From Cristatella mucedo (lineage: Eukaryota > Bryozoa > Phylactolaemata > Cristatellidae): a stretch of DNA of 64,000 bases. Below the pieces are notes generated by a model. The model had not been told where the DNA came from, did not search any database, and saw nothing but the letters and a program-made list of their open reading frames with translations. The position numbers were made by a program, and so were the translations under genes. Positions 53,005-64,000 of this stretch are shown piece after piece (the stretch's first letter is position 1; every line of letters begins with the position of its first letter). The stretch spans positions 2,536,001 to 2,600,000 of the forward strand of contig WPIO01000056.1 of the NCBI GenBank assembly GCA_009760855.2, written 5' to 3'.

Positions 53005-53985
53005 GAGAGAGAAGAAAAAGACTAGTCGCTGTCGGTGAGATTGCATAATTTAGTAATATGTAAACATGACCAAAGCACACCCTCTAGCTGCTTATACCAT
53101 GACCTTGTGGATGTCTTTGTGAGTTCTCGAAGGCCTTCGGTGGGTGGGTGGGTGGGTGAAGCTTGCACGTGTGCCCCTTGTGCAGGACAGCTTTGGAAGA
53201 GAAGTGTGACGCGTGGATAAGAAAAAAAGGGACCGACAGAGCACGAGGTAACATCCAGGGGGCGTGAGAGTCTCGGAGGTATAGAGCAGGAAGGCTGCAG
53301 GGAATGGTGCTGAGAGCTTGAGAGAGAGAGAGAGAGGGGGGGGGAGAGAAATATAGCACGGAAACAAGTCGGCACGGTCGACTGCAGTCGTGCAATCGGT
53401 CGGTACGTAGGCGTGTGAACGGCCGTGCCATTCAGCAGTGCCAGCTGCATGCTGAAGTGTCTGTCGGTCTGTCTGTGTGCACTTATGTTGATGGCGATGG
53501 CCAGCATTCCGTTTTTACGTCAGTTTTACGCAGATTTAGCATCGTCAGGAGTAGTCACGACACAGCTTCTAAGCAGCAAGCACTAAGAGGGCCTTGCAGA
53601 GGTCGCTACTTACCAGGCTGGATAAACCAGACTCTGCCTAACCGAAGCATCGGCCACTCTCTCAATAATTTAGCAGGAAGATCCGGCTGCACTCGGGCGA
53701 TCGGTGCCCCGAGCATTTTTCTGGTTCTTGCAGCTCCGAAAGCCGCTATCAGCATCTCCTGGTAGCTTGCGGTTCACCAAAGAAGCCGGCTCCCATTGTT
53801 GCTGCAGATTGCACCGTCCTTGCACATTAATTAACCTGCTTGACACTTTCCTAGTTTGGGCCACACATCATTGGGACCATCAGGGAGGGGTCCATCCTAG
53901 CTAGCTAGGAAGCAGAATAGCGCTCGAATTCGTCGGAGCAGCATACCCCTCGTGCTGAGTAGCTGCCCGGTAGCGACAGATAGCA
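52361..53985. other. 3' flank of the Ig-like gene
   Basis: GA runs at 52447-52472 and 52954-53003, a GGGTGGGT run near 53138, and no gene. A 3'UTR may extend into it; no canonical poly(A) signal was found close to the stop. Confidence 0.45.
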
Positions 53986-53989
53986 ATGC

Positions 53990-54790
53990 ATCGGTGTAGC
54001 ACCTTCAGAGATCTTCGGACCATTAGAACTATCTCTTTCTAGGCATGTATGCTGCCAGGGAAGCTTGCTTGAATAGGTTGGTGCATGCTCAATGACAACA
54101 AGCATAAAATTGTTAGAGGCGAGATGCATCAGGTCAGCATGCAAACATGGTTAGTGACAGCACACACAGTTGTCAGCAAGCACACAAAAGGCGAATCACA
54201 GGGACCCACTAAACGCTGCGATATAGAGATGCGTTTTGTAGCTTCTTTTTAAATGTCAAGTCAGGATGTCGCGAGCCGGGAGGGAGTTCCTGGCTTTTGG
54301 AGTATACAAACTAAATGCACGGTCTCTAAAGGATTTGAGGTTTGTACGAGGTTTATGTAAACCGTTAGAATCCGAAAAGCCGGCGGCACGATGCTTAGCC
54401 TGGTAGGCTGGAGCAAAAGGATGAAGGGACCTGAAAGAGAGTGACAATACCTTGAAGTCGATACCTTGGTTGACTGGGAGCCAGTGCAGGTCGGCAAGAA
54501 GAGATGTGATATTGCAACTGCGATGCTCACAATAGACGAGCCTTGCTGCAGTTTTGCACAAGCTGTAAGCTCCTGACTGCGAATGCCAGCGGACTAGCAA
54601 GCAGTGAACATGAAGTTGTGACGGGATGTCACAAATGCATGGACTAATTTAAATAGAGTGTCCCTGTCTAAGGAAGCCCGAATTTTAGCATATTGTTACG
54701 TAGATGAAAGTAGGCAGATGTGGAGCAATGGTCGTCTAGTGAAAGGTCCCTTTGGAACAGGGCACCTAGATCTTGTGCAGATTATTCAAT
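53990..54790 (-). mobile_element. CR1/L2-like LINE 3' part, reverse
   Basis: Tail AACTATCTCTTTCTAGGC, 3'UTR, then minus-strand RAFSLYTPKARNSLPA, ADLHWLPVNQ and the LVHAF segment, with stops. Same strand and arrangement as the next copy. Confidence 0.86.
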
Positions 54791-54794
54791 AGAA

Positions 54795-55382
54795 GATAAT
54801 GATAACAACGCACTTGATAAAGCTCCCTCAGAGAGCTCAATCTCTTTCCAGACGCTTTGACATTTGCTGCACAGGAAACGTGATCGAATGGTTAGTGGTA
54901 GAATGCTCGATAAACAAAAAGAATAACGTAGTTAGGGGCGACATGGTCAGCATGCAAGTGTGGTTAGTGGCAGCAGTGTCAGCACGAATAAGCACATAAA
55001 GGACGAATCACATAGACCCACTAAATGCAGTGATAAATTTAATTTTTTTTAAACGTGGTCAGTTCAGGGGGTGTCGTGACCGGAAATCGGGAGTGAGTTA
55101 AGGGAGCTTTGGGAGCATACGATCTAAAGGCACAGTCTCCTAAGGATTTGAGTTTGTACGAGAGATATGCTGGTAGGTTTCCCAATTGCTTAATCACTCT
55201 TTGTTTGCCCGTAACTTGCATGTTGGTTTCATAATCCTTTAATTTAAGAAAGTTTGCTGCCATCCATGCACGGATGCCATCAATGCATGCAGCAAGGGAC
55301 TTGAGAGAATTCGACGTGCTGGAGGGCTGGGAGGGATCAAAGCAAAGATACAACTGAGTGTCATCTGCATTGAAGTGAAAGC
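54795..55382 (-). mobile_element. CR1/L2-like LINE, reverse, adjacent second copy
   Basis: (AAC)-like end, CACTTGATAAAGCTCC, hairpin, 3'UTR, a shortened C-terminal part, then on minus FHFNADDTQLYLCFDPSQPS, the RT catalytic box with Tyr changed to Asn (near 55375), and WMAANFLKLK. It has an internal deletion between the catalytic box and the C-terminus. Confidence 0.86.
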
Positions 55383-55727
55383 CTACATTGTGCCTTGATC
55401 ATGTCATACAACTCGAGTGTCGCGTCGCCTACATCGGCAAGAGAGATGGAAAGTATAAACCGTGAAAAGTCGAGCTCAGAGCTCCGACCCACAGAGCTTC
55501 TCAGCAGTCGCAGGAAGGAAGGACTGGAGCCGCACGTTCTGGGCCCCTTCTCGTCGCTCACGGCGGCACTCACGTACTCAGGTCGGACTAAAATTCATGA
55601 ATCGGTCGAACGTGATGCTTGCAAGCGGCTCGGGTGGGGGCATTAATACATTATTGCGGCCATACTTGAATAAGATGGATACGATACGCGGTCAAGTCTA
55701 CGATGTTTATACCACAATTGCATATAC

Positions 55728-55751
55728 ATATATATGTATATATACGTATAC

Positions 55752-55785
<34 letters not shown>

Positions 55786-55798
55786 TTGTGTGTGTGTA
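55728..55798. repeat. (TA/TG) microsatellite
   Basis: ATATAC/ATATGT alternation passing into TG repeats. Confidence 0.9.
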
Positions 55799-56014
55799 TT
55801 ATTATGTATATATGTTTAAACATATATGTGTCGGTACGAATGATCGCGCGTGTTTTACATTATATATTTACTCGTATATAAGTACACTGGTTCGTAATAA
55901 TTTGCCAACCCCAAAAACTCGAGGGATTCACTCATTTTCTCAAAATTGACCGTCAAAGGCCCATTAAAAGTGCAGCAAAGTAAGGAGATTCGACTGATGT
56001 AACGGCTTCGCCGC

Positions 56015-56155
56015 CCTCGCTTGGCCCAAGGTCAAGGTTAAGGTGTTCGCCTTTAAGGACCGAGATCGCGGGAGCGGTCCCCCTAGGGCATATGTAAAGC
56101 CCCAGGATAAGCATAAAGTTCTCTTCGGGCGCTATACAAACGAAGTAAATTTTTA
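56015..56155 (+). mobile_element. tRNA-derived SINE, type C, diverged
   Basis: CTTGGCCCAAGGTCAAGGTT head, GCGGGAGCGGTCCCC at the B-box position, and tail CCAGGATAAGCATAAAGTTC then GGGCGCTATACAAACGAA. Confidence 0.72.
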
Positions 56156-57985
56156 ACTACATAACAGCACAAGAGCCTCAGCGGTTATCACTTACGCTCG
56201 CAGTGCAGTGGTCAATAAAGAATTTCCTCGCGAAGGATTTAAACCTTTGACCTGGGTCGCGGAGTTCGAGCACCTTGTCCCTAGACCCGCGGTATAGTAA
56301 GGATAGCAACCGCACAATCTAGTTGAGACATATGACCTACCGCAACCGGTCGCCTTATATTCATTTGTATAGTTACAGCGCCCGAGACCCGATATGTCCT
56401 GCATTGCCTCAATTATATCTGCTCGCTTGTGTGCCTTTGTGGACAGAATAGTTTTCGTTTTAGTTTCTTTGACAGGAAGTCACACACATGATCTATTCAT
56501 TTAATATTTAGCAACAAAAATATTTTACCATTAGCACTAACTCGTTCAACTGATCTTCAGAACATTAAGTTTGCGAAACTGGAATAAATTCCACTGACTC
56601 GGTGGTATTTTGGCGAATACGTCGGAGCATACAGGGTATACACATACTTCATGTGTACGCAGCGAATGACAGAGAGAGGAAACGCCGGTCAATATTGAAA
56701 TCCTTGCTGACTTAAAAGGCCCTAATCTGTAGCACCTGGGTGGGCTGAACACGAATACAATCACAAACAACTTTTATTGACTCGTTTTGAAGATACTTTA
56801 TGTGGTTCATTTTCTATTTTTTTTTACCGTTTAAAAGATATCCAGTAGGACTGCAACAGCATCCTAAGTCTAAGCCTAGACTGGAGCAATGTTGTATCGC
56901 ATAACGCATAACGCCGTCATGCGAGAATAATCCAGAGTTGATTTTCATCCTTTTCTGATGATGCGATGCAATACTTATGCAACACTCACTCACTTGTCAG
57001 GCGGCGGCGGCTGCTGCTGCTGCAGCGAGCTGACGTCACACAGCCTAATGGCCTCACTTGCTCACGCTCCAGCGTGAACCGTTTTCTTTGTTAAGACCGC
57101 TAGTTCGGGTTTCGGCACAACGCACGCACCGATGTGAAAAAAAGACCGGAAACTAGCAACAGAGCGCGCTCGATAATCTGCACGCAGCGCTAATGACCGC
57201 GCGTATGAGGTAGGAAAAGCACCGAAATAGCCTGCATAGTACGGCCGATGCGGCAGGCGACGACTTCCGGCCGGTTCGCTAGCAGGCTTACTGAAAGCTC
57301 GCAGCGCTCAAAGCTAGGACTCACCGACCGGCAGACCATTGCTCCAATAGAGCGACTGCGGTTAGGCACGTGCCTTATACACCAGCCGGGTCATAAGTGA
57401 GACAATAATCACCTTCGTACGTACATCGCTCTGTTAATAAGTGTCTTTCATAAATGGTTCGGCTCTGATTCGGCGGCAGCACTCGTAATTCGCAATCGAG
57501 GTTCAGCTGTCAAGCTCAAAGTCCATAATCGCGGGACGTTGCACTATACCCTCTTTTGAAACACGCGACCGTCCTGGGACATTTGGCCGCTCATAGCCTC
57601 GTAGAGCCTGTCGCAGTAGCGTTAATTGGGCGCCCAGCCTCCAGATATCGTTCGGGTGTTGCTGGTTCGAGCGCTGGGACCCGGCGCCCTGCTGGAATGG
57701 AGCCGCCGCTGTCTCGCGACGCTGGCTGCATCGTCGCGCCACCGTCTGCCGCTAGCAGTCAACAGAATCGCAGAAGCTTCTATACGCGTCGTCTGCATCT
57801 CAATAGCGACCGCCGGTGGCTGCACTTGAGCGCTGCCGAGAAGATCGCGTATCGTCGTCGCGTACAACTTCTCTCGTGCCACACCTTCGATCTCTCATGC
57901 CACGTCTTCGACATACCCAAAGCGGACTTCTTACAACCAGGAAAAAATGCAGAGAACATGAGCTAAACCGATAGCCCAGATGACG
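56156..57985. other. 1.8 kb with no supported gene
   Basis: AT-rich to ~57000, GC-rich after. One frame (57556-57966) has no recognisable domain. Confidence 0.4.
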
Positions 57986-57989
57986 AGAC

Positions 57990-58425
57990 AACATACCAGA
58001 ATCGAACCGGTTCTGCCTGCGATACCACGTGTGGCAGTAACGAAGCTCAATAGAACGCAACTGACGAATGACGTTTTGTATTGATCGAGGGACACAAGAA
58101 GACATAGAAAAAGCAGAAAGATTTACTTACTACGAGAATAGCAGAATAGGAAGGATGTTTTACATCGACCATTTTAATTACCGTATTACCATATTAAGAA
58201 TTTAATTTAATCTAAATATTTTAAATACACAATATAAGAAAAGTAGAGATCCAGAGGTCAGAGTGGCAGCCCTGCGGACGAAACGGAGAAAATCTAAAAC
58301 TGAACTGGTTATACCTGTAGTAGTACCACACACACACACACACACGGCCATATCGAAGCCCAATAGAGTGCAATGGACGAATGCGCTGATGCATATTGAT
58401 CGAGAGGCACAAGAAGAAGAAGAGC
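57990..58425. repeat. Diverged direct duplication, ~120-bp units
   Basis: 57995-58110 and 58298-58418 share GAACTGGTT/GAACCGGTT, CGAAGC.CAATAGA, ACGAATG and TATTGATCGAG.G.CACAAG in the same order, about 300 bp apart. The second copy has acquired a (CA)n run. Confidence 0.72.
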
Positions 58426-58661
58426 AAATGGGGAAAAGAGGGAAAATGCTGGCGCTCGCATCTCAGGAGAGTAGAGCGAAATTGACGTCTACCCTTGTAG
58501 TTACCGAGTCGGACAGTCCGTCTGAACCAAGCGTACCATACTTAAAAAGAAAGCGCGATCTGGTCAAGGACTTTTGCCGCTCTACCACGATCATGTCGAC
58601 CACAAGGCATGTCCTCTAAACCCATCCTAAACCATCGGAGTATCGCTCGTTGTCAACGATA

Positions 58662-60429
<1,768 letters not shown>

Positions 60430-60625
60430 ATAAAGCCCTTTGACCCGCGGCTGACCTCCTGCCCTGCCTGCTACGCCACTGCCTGGAGTATGTACACACA
60501 AAGCCTCTGGCCTGTCATAATCGGCTGCCTATAACGCTCTTGCCGGTGGAGTTTGGTTAGCAGCCCATGCACTGTTAGAGCTAGAAAGTTTGGGGTGTTA
60601 CACACACGCACGCACACACACGCAG
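60430..60625 (+). repeat. Unknown interspersed repeat, copy 2
   Basis: Same orientation and order as 45112-45330, again ending at a CA/CGCA run. No internal coding or tRNA-like boxes seen. Confidence 0.82.
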
Positions 60626-61110
60626 ACGCGCTCGCATAATACGAAAAAAATTACAAGAAAAGACGTCAAAAAATTAAGATCGTTGAAGATCAATCGTCTC
60701 AAAGAATTCCGAAGCGACCGCTGAAGAGAGTCCCCTATATCTCGACGAGGTGTCTCACATCAAACCACCTGCTCTGACGATCAAGCTGGTAAAATCACTG
60801 ATCGCGAATTTCTAGGCCAGCTACTGTTTGCTGCTCCGCATGACCTCTTGATCGACGCGTGGCCTCTAGATCAACGAGACACACGTCGACTTGCAACCGC
60901 AACGTCTCCCAGAGGTTTCACTATAGGTACCAGGGCGGTAAACCCGGGGATGCACGCGTTTTTCGTGTCGACTACGAATACCGGTGCCGTTTGGTCTATT
61001 TTGGTCCACAGATACTCAACAGGGTGAGGGAAAAAAGAACAACAAAGGAAGCCGCTCGTCGCTGAACACTCTGCCGAAGCTCGACAGAAACTTCGCTTGC
61101 GACAAACTTA
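60626..61110. other. No supported gene
   Basis: No repeat or exon recognised in these ~480 bp. Confidence 0.4.
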
Positions 61111-61114
61111 GTGA

Positions 61115-61930
61115 CGGACTTAGTGGCAGACAGCATGCACAGCATCAGCACGAATCAGCGCACAGAAGAGCGTTCAAACGGACCCAGCAAAGGCTACGAG
61201 GAACAGGTTTTGCGTTTTTAGCTTTTTTGTTAAATGCCGTCGGGGCAGGAGATGTCGTGACGTTGAAACGGCCGCAAGCAAAGTCAGCCAGTTTATGACT
61301 GCTATTCATTATTCGAGGTTCCCGACTTCTAGCGGAAGCTAGGAATCGATTAGGCGATAATTCATGGCAGAGGGCGTGCGGCGCGGCTGCACGACGGGAG
61401 CAGTCAGCTGACTTGCGTCCCAAGTTGGCGTAGACATGTCGGCTGATGATTTCAGCTCGAGGCCACTGAGCCGTTGGCGAGCGTCGTTGCCTCTGTTGAA
61501 CGCCAGTAACTCTCCGCTGCTTTCAAATAGATTTATCCGCGCAACGGACGTGCGCAGCACTTGTTGTGCTGAGCAACGGACGTGCGCACTCTGTTATCCG
61601 CGCGTTCCACCGCGCGTGGGTGCATTGGTGCTGCATCCGCGCACGGCCAGCAGCGATTTTGCGGCTTCGCAAGTATTCGTCGCGCGTCGGCACGATGCTA
61701 TCGCCGCTACGGGCGCGGCGCTAGAGAGCTCGGTTCCGTCCGGGACGCGAAAGCCGCCGCCTCCTCGCCGCGCTCGTCGTACGCGACGTCAGCCGGCAGA
61801 CTCCAGTTCCGGGCTTTGGGAGCGTGCGAAGTGAAGGCGCAGCCTTCGCAGGATTCGAGGCTGGTTATAGGCACAGCTAAAGGACTCGAGCCGGATGAGC
61901 GCACGGCGCGATGCCTCCCATGGTGGGTGG
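61115..61930 (-). mobile_element. LINE 3' part, reverse, split by ~0.5 kb of GC-rich DNA
   Basis: 61115-61265 matches the family 3'UTR (CAGCATGCACAGCATCAGCA, AATGCCGTCGGG..GTCGTGACG). 61780-61930 matches the next part on minus (SFTSHAPKARNWSLPA). The DNA between them (61266-61780) does not match the LINE. Confidence 0.65.
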
Positions 61931-62700
61931 GTAGGGGGCCGGGTCGGGAAGTAGGTCGTACGCTGCACGCTGCTGAATGCCGCCGGCACGGCATTAGACT
62001 GCAGCCGACGGCGCGGGGTTGGCTGAAGGCACAGCCTTTGGCGGCTAGCGTTCTCTTAAAACCACTGGCGACGGTCAAGAGTGTTACCGCGAAGGAAGTG
62101 TCGCCTGAGAAGCCCGCTCAGGATCGCGAGGAAGTGGCGTGCGAAGTGCCGACCGGACGCCGGGATTCGGGCGGAGCGCCCTCCGGCGGGAGCAGCAGCA
62201 GTGCGTAAGTGACTCACCGCTACTGACAATCAGTTCACTGTCATATATATATAAATATATATATATAATTATTTTTTAACTGGGCGTGGAAGTCGGCCAC
62301 CCTGATCGTTGAATGTTCGCTGCAAGTTGCAGTCTCTGTGGAGGTTGTGCGTCGCTGTCGAGTTGAAGGGTCACGGTACGCCATCTTGTTACCATCTTAC
62401 GACATCTATGTGGTGCGGCTGGTGCGGCCCGATGCATTGCGAGCGTGCGGCGAGTGTGTGTATCCGAGACCGAATCGCTCTTCGCTGACACTCGAGGCTT
62501 TCGCCAATGACCGACAGCTGAGAGCGACTGCAGACTTACGCGACACCGAGTGCCTGCCCGTCCGGAAGGTATTGCGATCCAGACGCGGCCGCCCCTGCGT
62601 CGACCGGGCCGCTGCCCCGCAGAAGCCGCCACAGAAGCCGCCGAGGCGACGCTCGCTACCTGGCGCGCAGACCCCAACGTGCCGCCGGCATCGGAGTGAG

Positions 62701-63357
62701 ATGATGACTCTACTAAAGGGTACAGCGTCGAGCGTCGCCGCCACCGCGTGCTTCGCCGCGGCGGCGGCGACGCTGCTAGCCGTAATGACGGTGGCGCCCG
62801 CCGCCGCCGCTGTGAATCCCCTCTCGGACGCCAAGCCCGACGAGCCGCTGGAGGAGGAGTCGCAGCACGGCCCGCTGAGGTGCGCCTACTACAACCGCTC
62901 GGCCTGCGCGGCCGGCGAACCCGGCGCCTGCGGCAACTCGACGCTGGAATGCGTCGGCGGCGGCTCGAACCCGGCCGCCGCAGCCGCGTGCATGACTCTG
63001 GCCAAGATCGGCGGCGGCACTGAGATGCAGACGTGCTGGCATGGCAACGGACCCGAATGCATGAGCAAGGAGTGCGTGGCGCGCGTCGAGAACGGCTCTC
63101 AGGCGCTGTTCGCGTTCTGCTGCTGCGACTCGGACGACTGCAATCGCATCTACCGCTTCGAGTACGTCACCCGGCCGCCGTCGTCGCCGCGGCTTTCGGA
63201 AGCCGCGGCGACGGCGGGCGAGGCTCCGTCGCAGCAGACGCCGATCGCGGTCGTCGCCGCGTCCGTGTGCCTGGCCGGCGCCGTCGTGATCGCCATCGTG
63301 ATCGCGGTCGCCTGCCACATCAGCCGACGAAACCAGGCCGACCTGCTGACCGCCTGC

Positions 63358-63388
<31 letters not shown>

Positions 63389-64000
63389 AGCCCGGACAAA
63401 AGAGGCTGGGCCGCGCCGACTCGCCGCTCGAGCGAGCCAGCGACGACGTGCCGCCCTTGCAGCTACGCGAGCGCATTGCGCTCGGCCGATACGGCTGCGT
63501 GTGGAAGGCGGCCGTCTGCGCCGAGAAGCCGGCTCCCCCGTTCTACGGCTGCGAGTTCGTCGCCGTCAAGGTGTTTCAGCTGCAGAATCGAGCGTCGTTC
63601 GTCACCGAGCGCGACATGTACCGGCTGCCCGGCATGCGACACGACAACCTGCTGCTGTTCCTCGGCGCGGCGCAGCTCGGCGACGGCCTGGACGCGTCGC
63701 TGCGCATCGTGAGCGAGTACTGTGCCAACGGCTCCATCTACGACTACCTGAAGGGTCACGTGCTCAGCTGGCGCGACACCCTGAGCATTGCGCACGGCTT
63801 CGCGCAGGGCTTGGCCTTTCTGCACGAGGAGGGTCGGCCGTCGGGCGGCAACGGTGTCGGTGGCGGCAGCTGTGGGCAGCAGCAGCAGCCACCGCCGCCG
63901 AAACCGAGCATCGCCCATCGCGACGTCAAGAGTCGCAACGTGCTGCTGCGCGCCGACCTGACGCCGTGCGTGGCCGACCTCGGCCTGGCGCTCCGCTTCG
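62701..64000 (+). CDS. Activin/BMP type II receptor Ser/Thr kinase, 5' part
   Basis: Intron-free from the ATG to the window edge (433 codons), continuing beyond. Signal peptide about residues 1-37 (Ala-rich). The Cys-rich ectodomain (60-150) ends in TCWHGNGPECMSKEC and FCCCDSDDCN, the activin-receptor three-finger fold with the CCxxDxCN signature. One TM segment lies at about 181-204, then a Ser-run linker. The kinase starts near 252: glycine loop ALGRYGCVWKA, VAVK with Lys290, LPGMRHDN, HRDVKSRN with Asp408, and ADLGLALRF with Asp426. RYGCVWKA and SxPGMxH favour the ActRII subgroup over BMPR2; the ectodomain spacing is intermediate. It binds activin/BMP ligands and phosphorylates type I receptors. 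Odd points: DLG instead of the type II DFG, and a Gly/Gln/Pro-rich insert (about 380-401) before the HRD loop. Confidence 0.93.

Noticed and set aside
57556-57966. 136-codon frame
   Set aside because: Mirrored by similar-length frames on the other strand in GC-rich DNA; no motif.
61582-62208. 208-codon frame upstream of the receptor
   Set aside because: Overlaps a reverse LINE fragment; no domain or splice context.

Overview
The window is nuclear DNA of an animal. It has spliced genes with GT-AG introns, a TGF-beta type II receptor, decayed CR1/L2-like LINEs, tRNA-derived SINEs, a dead Tc1-family transposase and very many (GA)n, (CA)n and (AT)n microsatellites. The receptor, the immunoglobulin-fold protein and the retroelements point to an invertebrate metazoan; I cannot place it closer. 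Exons are GC-rich and full of Ala, Gly, Ser and Gln runs. Introns and intergenic DNA are mostly transposon relics.

Six protein genes can be supported. From left to right: the 3' half of NOB1 (+, 3..2191, starts before the window); a nine-exon ZCCHC14/ZCCHC2-type CCHC zinc-knuckle gene (-, 18194 down to 3206) that converges tail-to-tail on NOB1; intronless SURF6 (-, 24677..25762); five-exon PFDN5, prefoldin subunit 5 (+, 26038..33493), head-to-head with SURF6; a three-exon secreted or GPI-anchored immunoglobulin-like protein (+, 47251..52360); and the 5' part of an activin/BMP type II receptor kinase (+, from 62701, runs off the window). Exon joins were chosen from splice-site sequence, reading-phase agreement and, where known, family alignment.

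The repeats fall into a few families. One CR1/L2-like LINE is present in more than a dozen pieces on both strands. Its 3' end carries an AGAGATT..TTCTCT hairpin and (ATT)n. One tRNA-derived SINE family ends in a very similar hairpin tail, so the two look like a SINE/LINE partnership. Other items are a foldback element with ~190-bp arms, a 15-bp tandem array with 18 perfect copies that each hold a CACGTG E-box, a ~700-bp purine-rich block, and several short tandem arrays.

Functionally, NOB1 (18S rRNA maturation) and SURF6 (nucleolar ribosome assembly) belong to ribosome biogenesis, and PFDN5 is a cytosolic chaperone subunit sharing a promoter region with SURF6. The ZCCHC14-type gene is probably an RNA-binding regulator, and the last two genes act at the cell surface. 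I saw no CRISPR, prokaryotic or viral gene system. Large parts of 18.2-24.6 kb, 33.5-47.2 kb and 52.4-62.7 kb hold no gene I can support.
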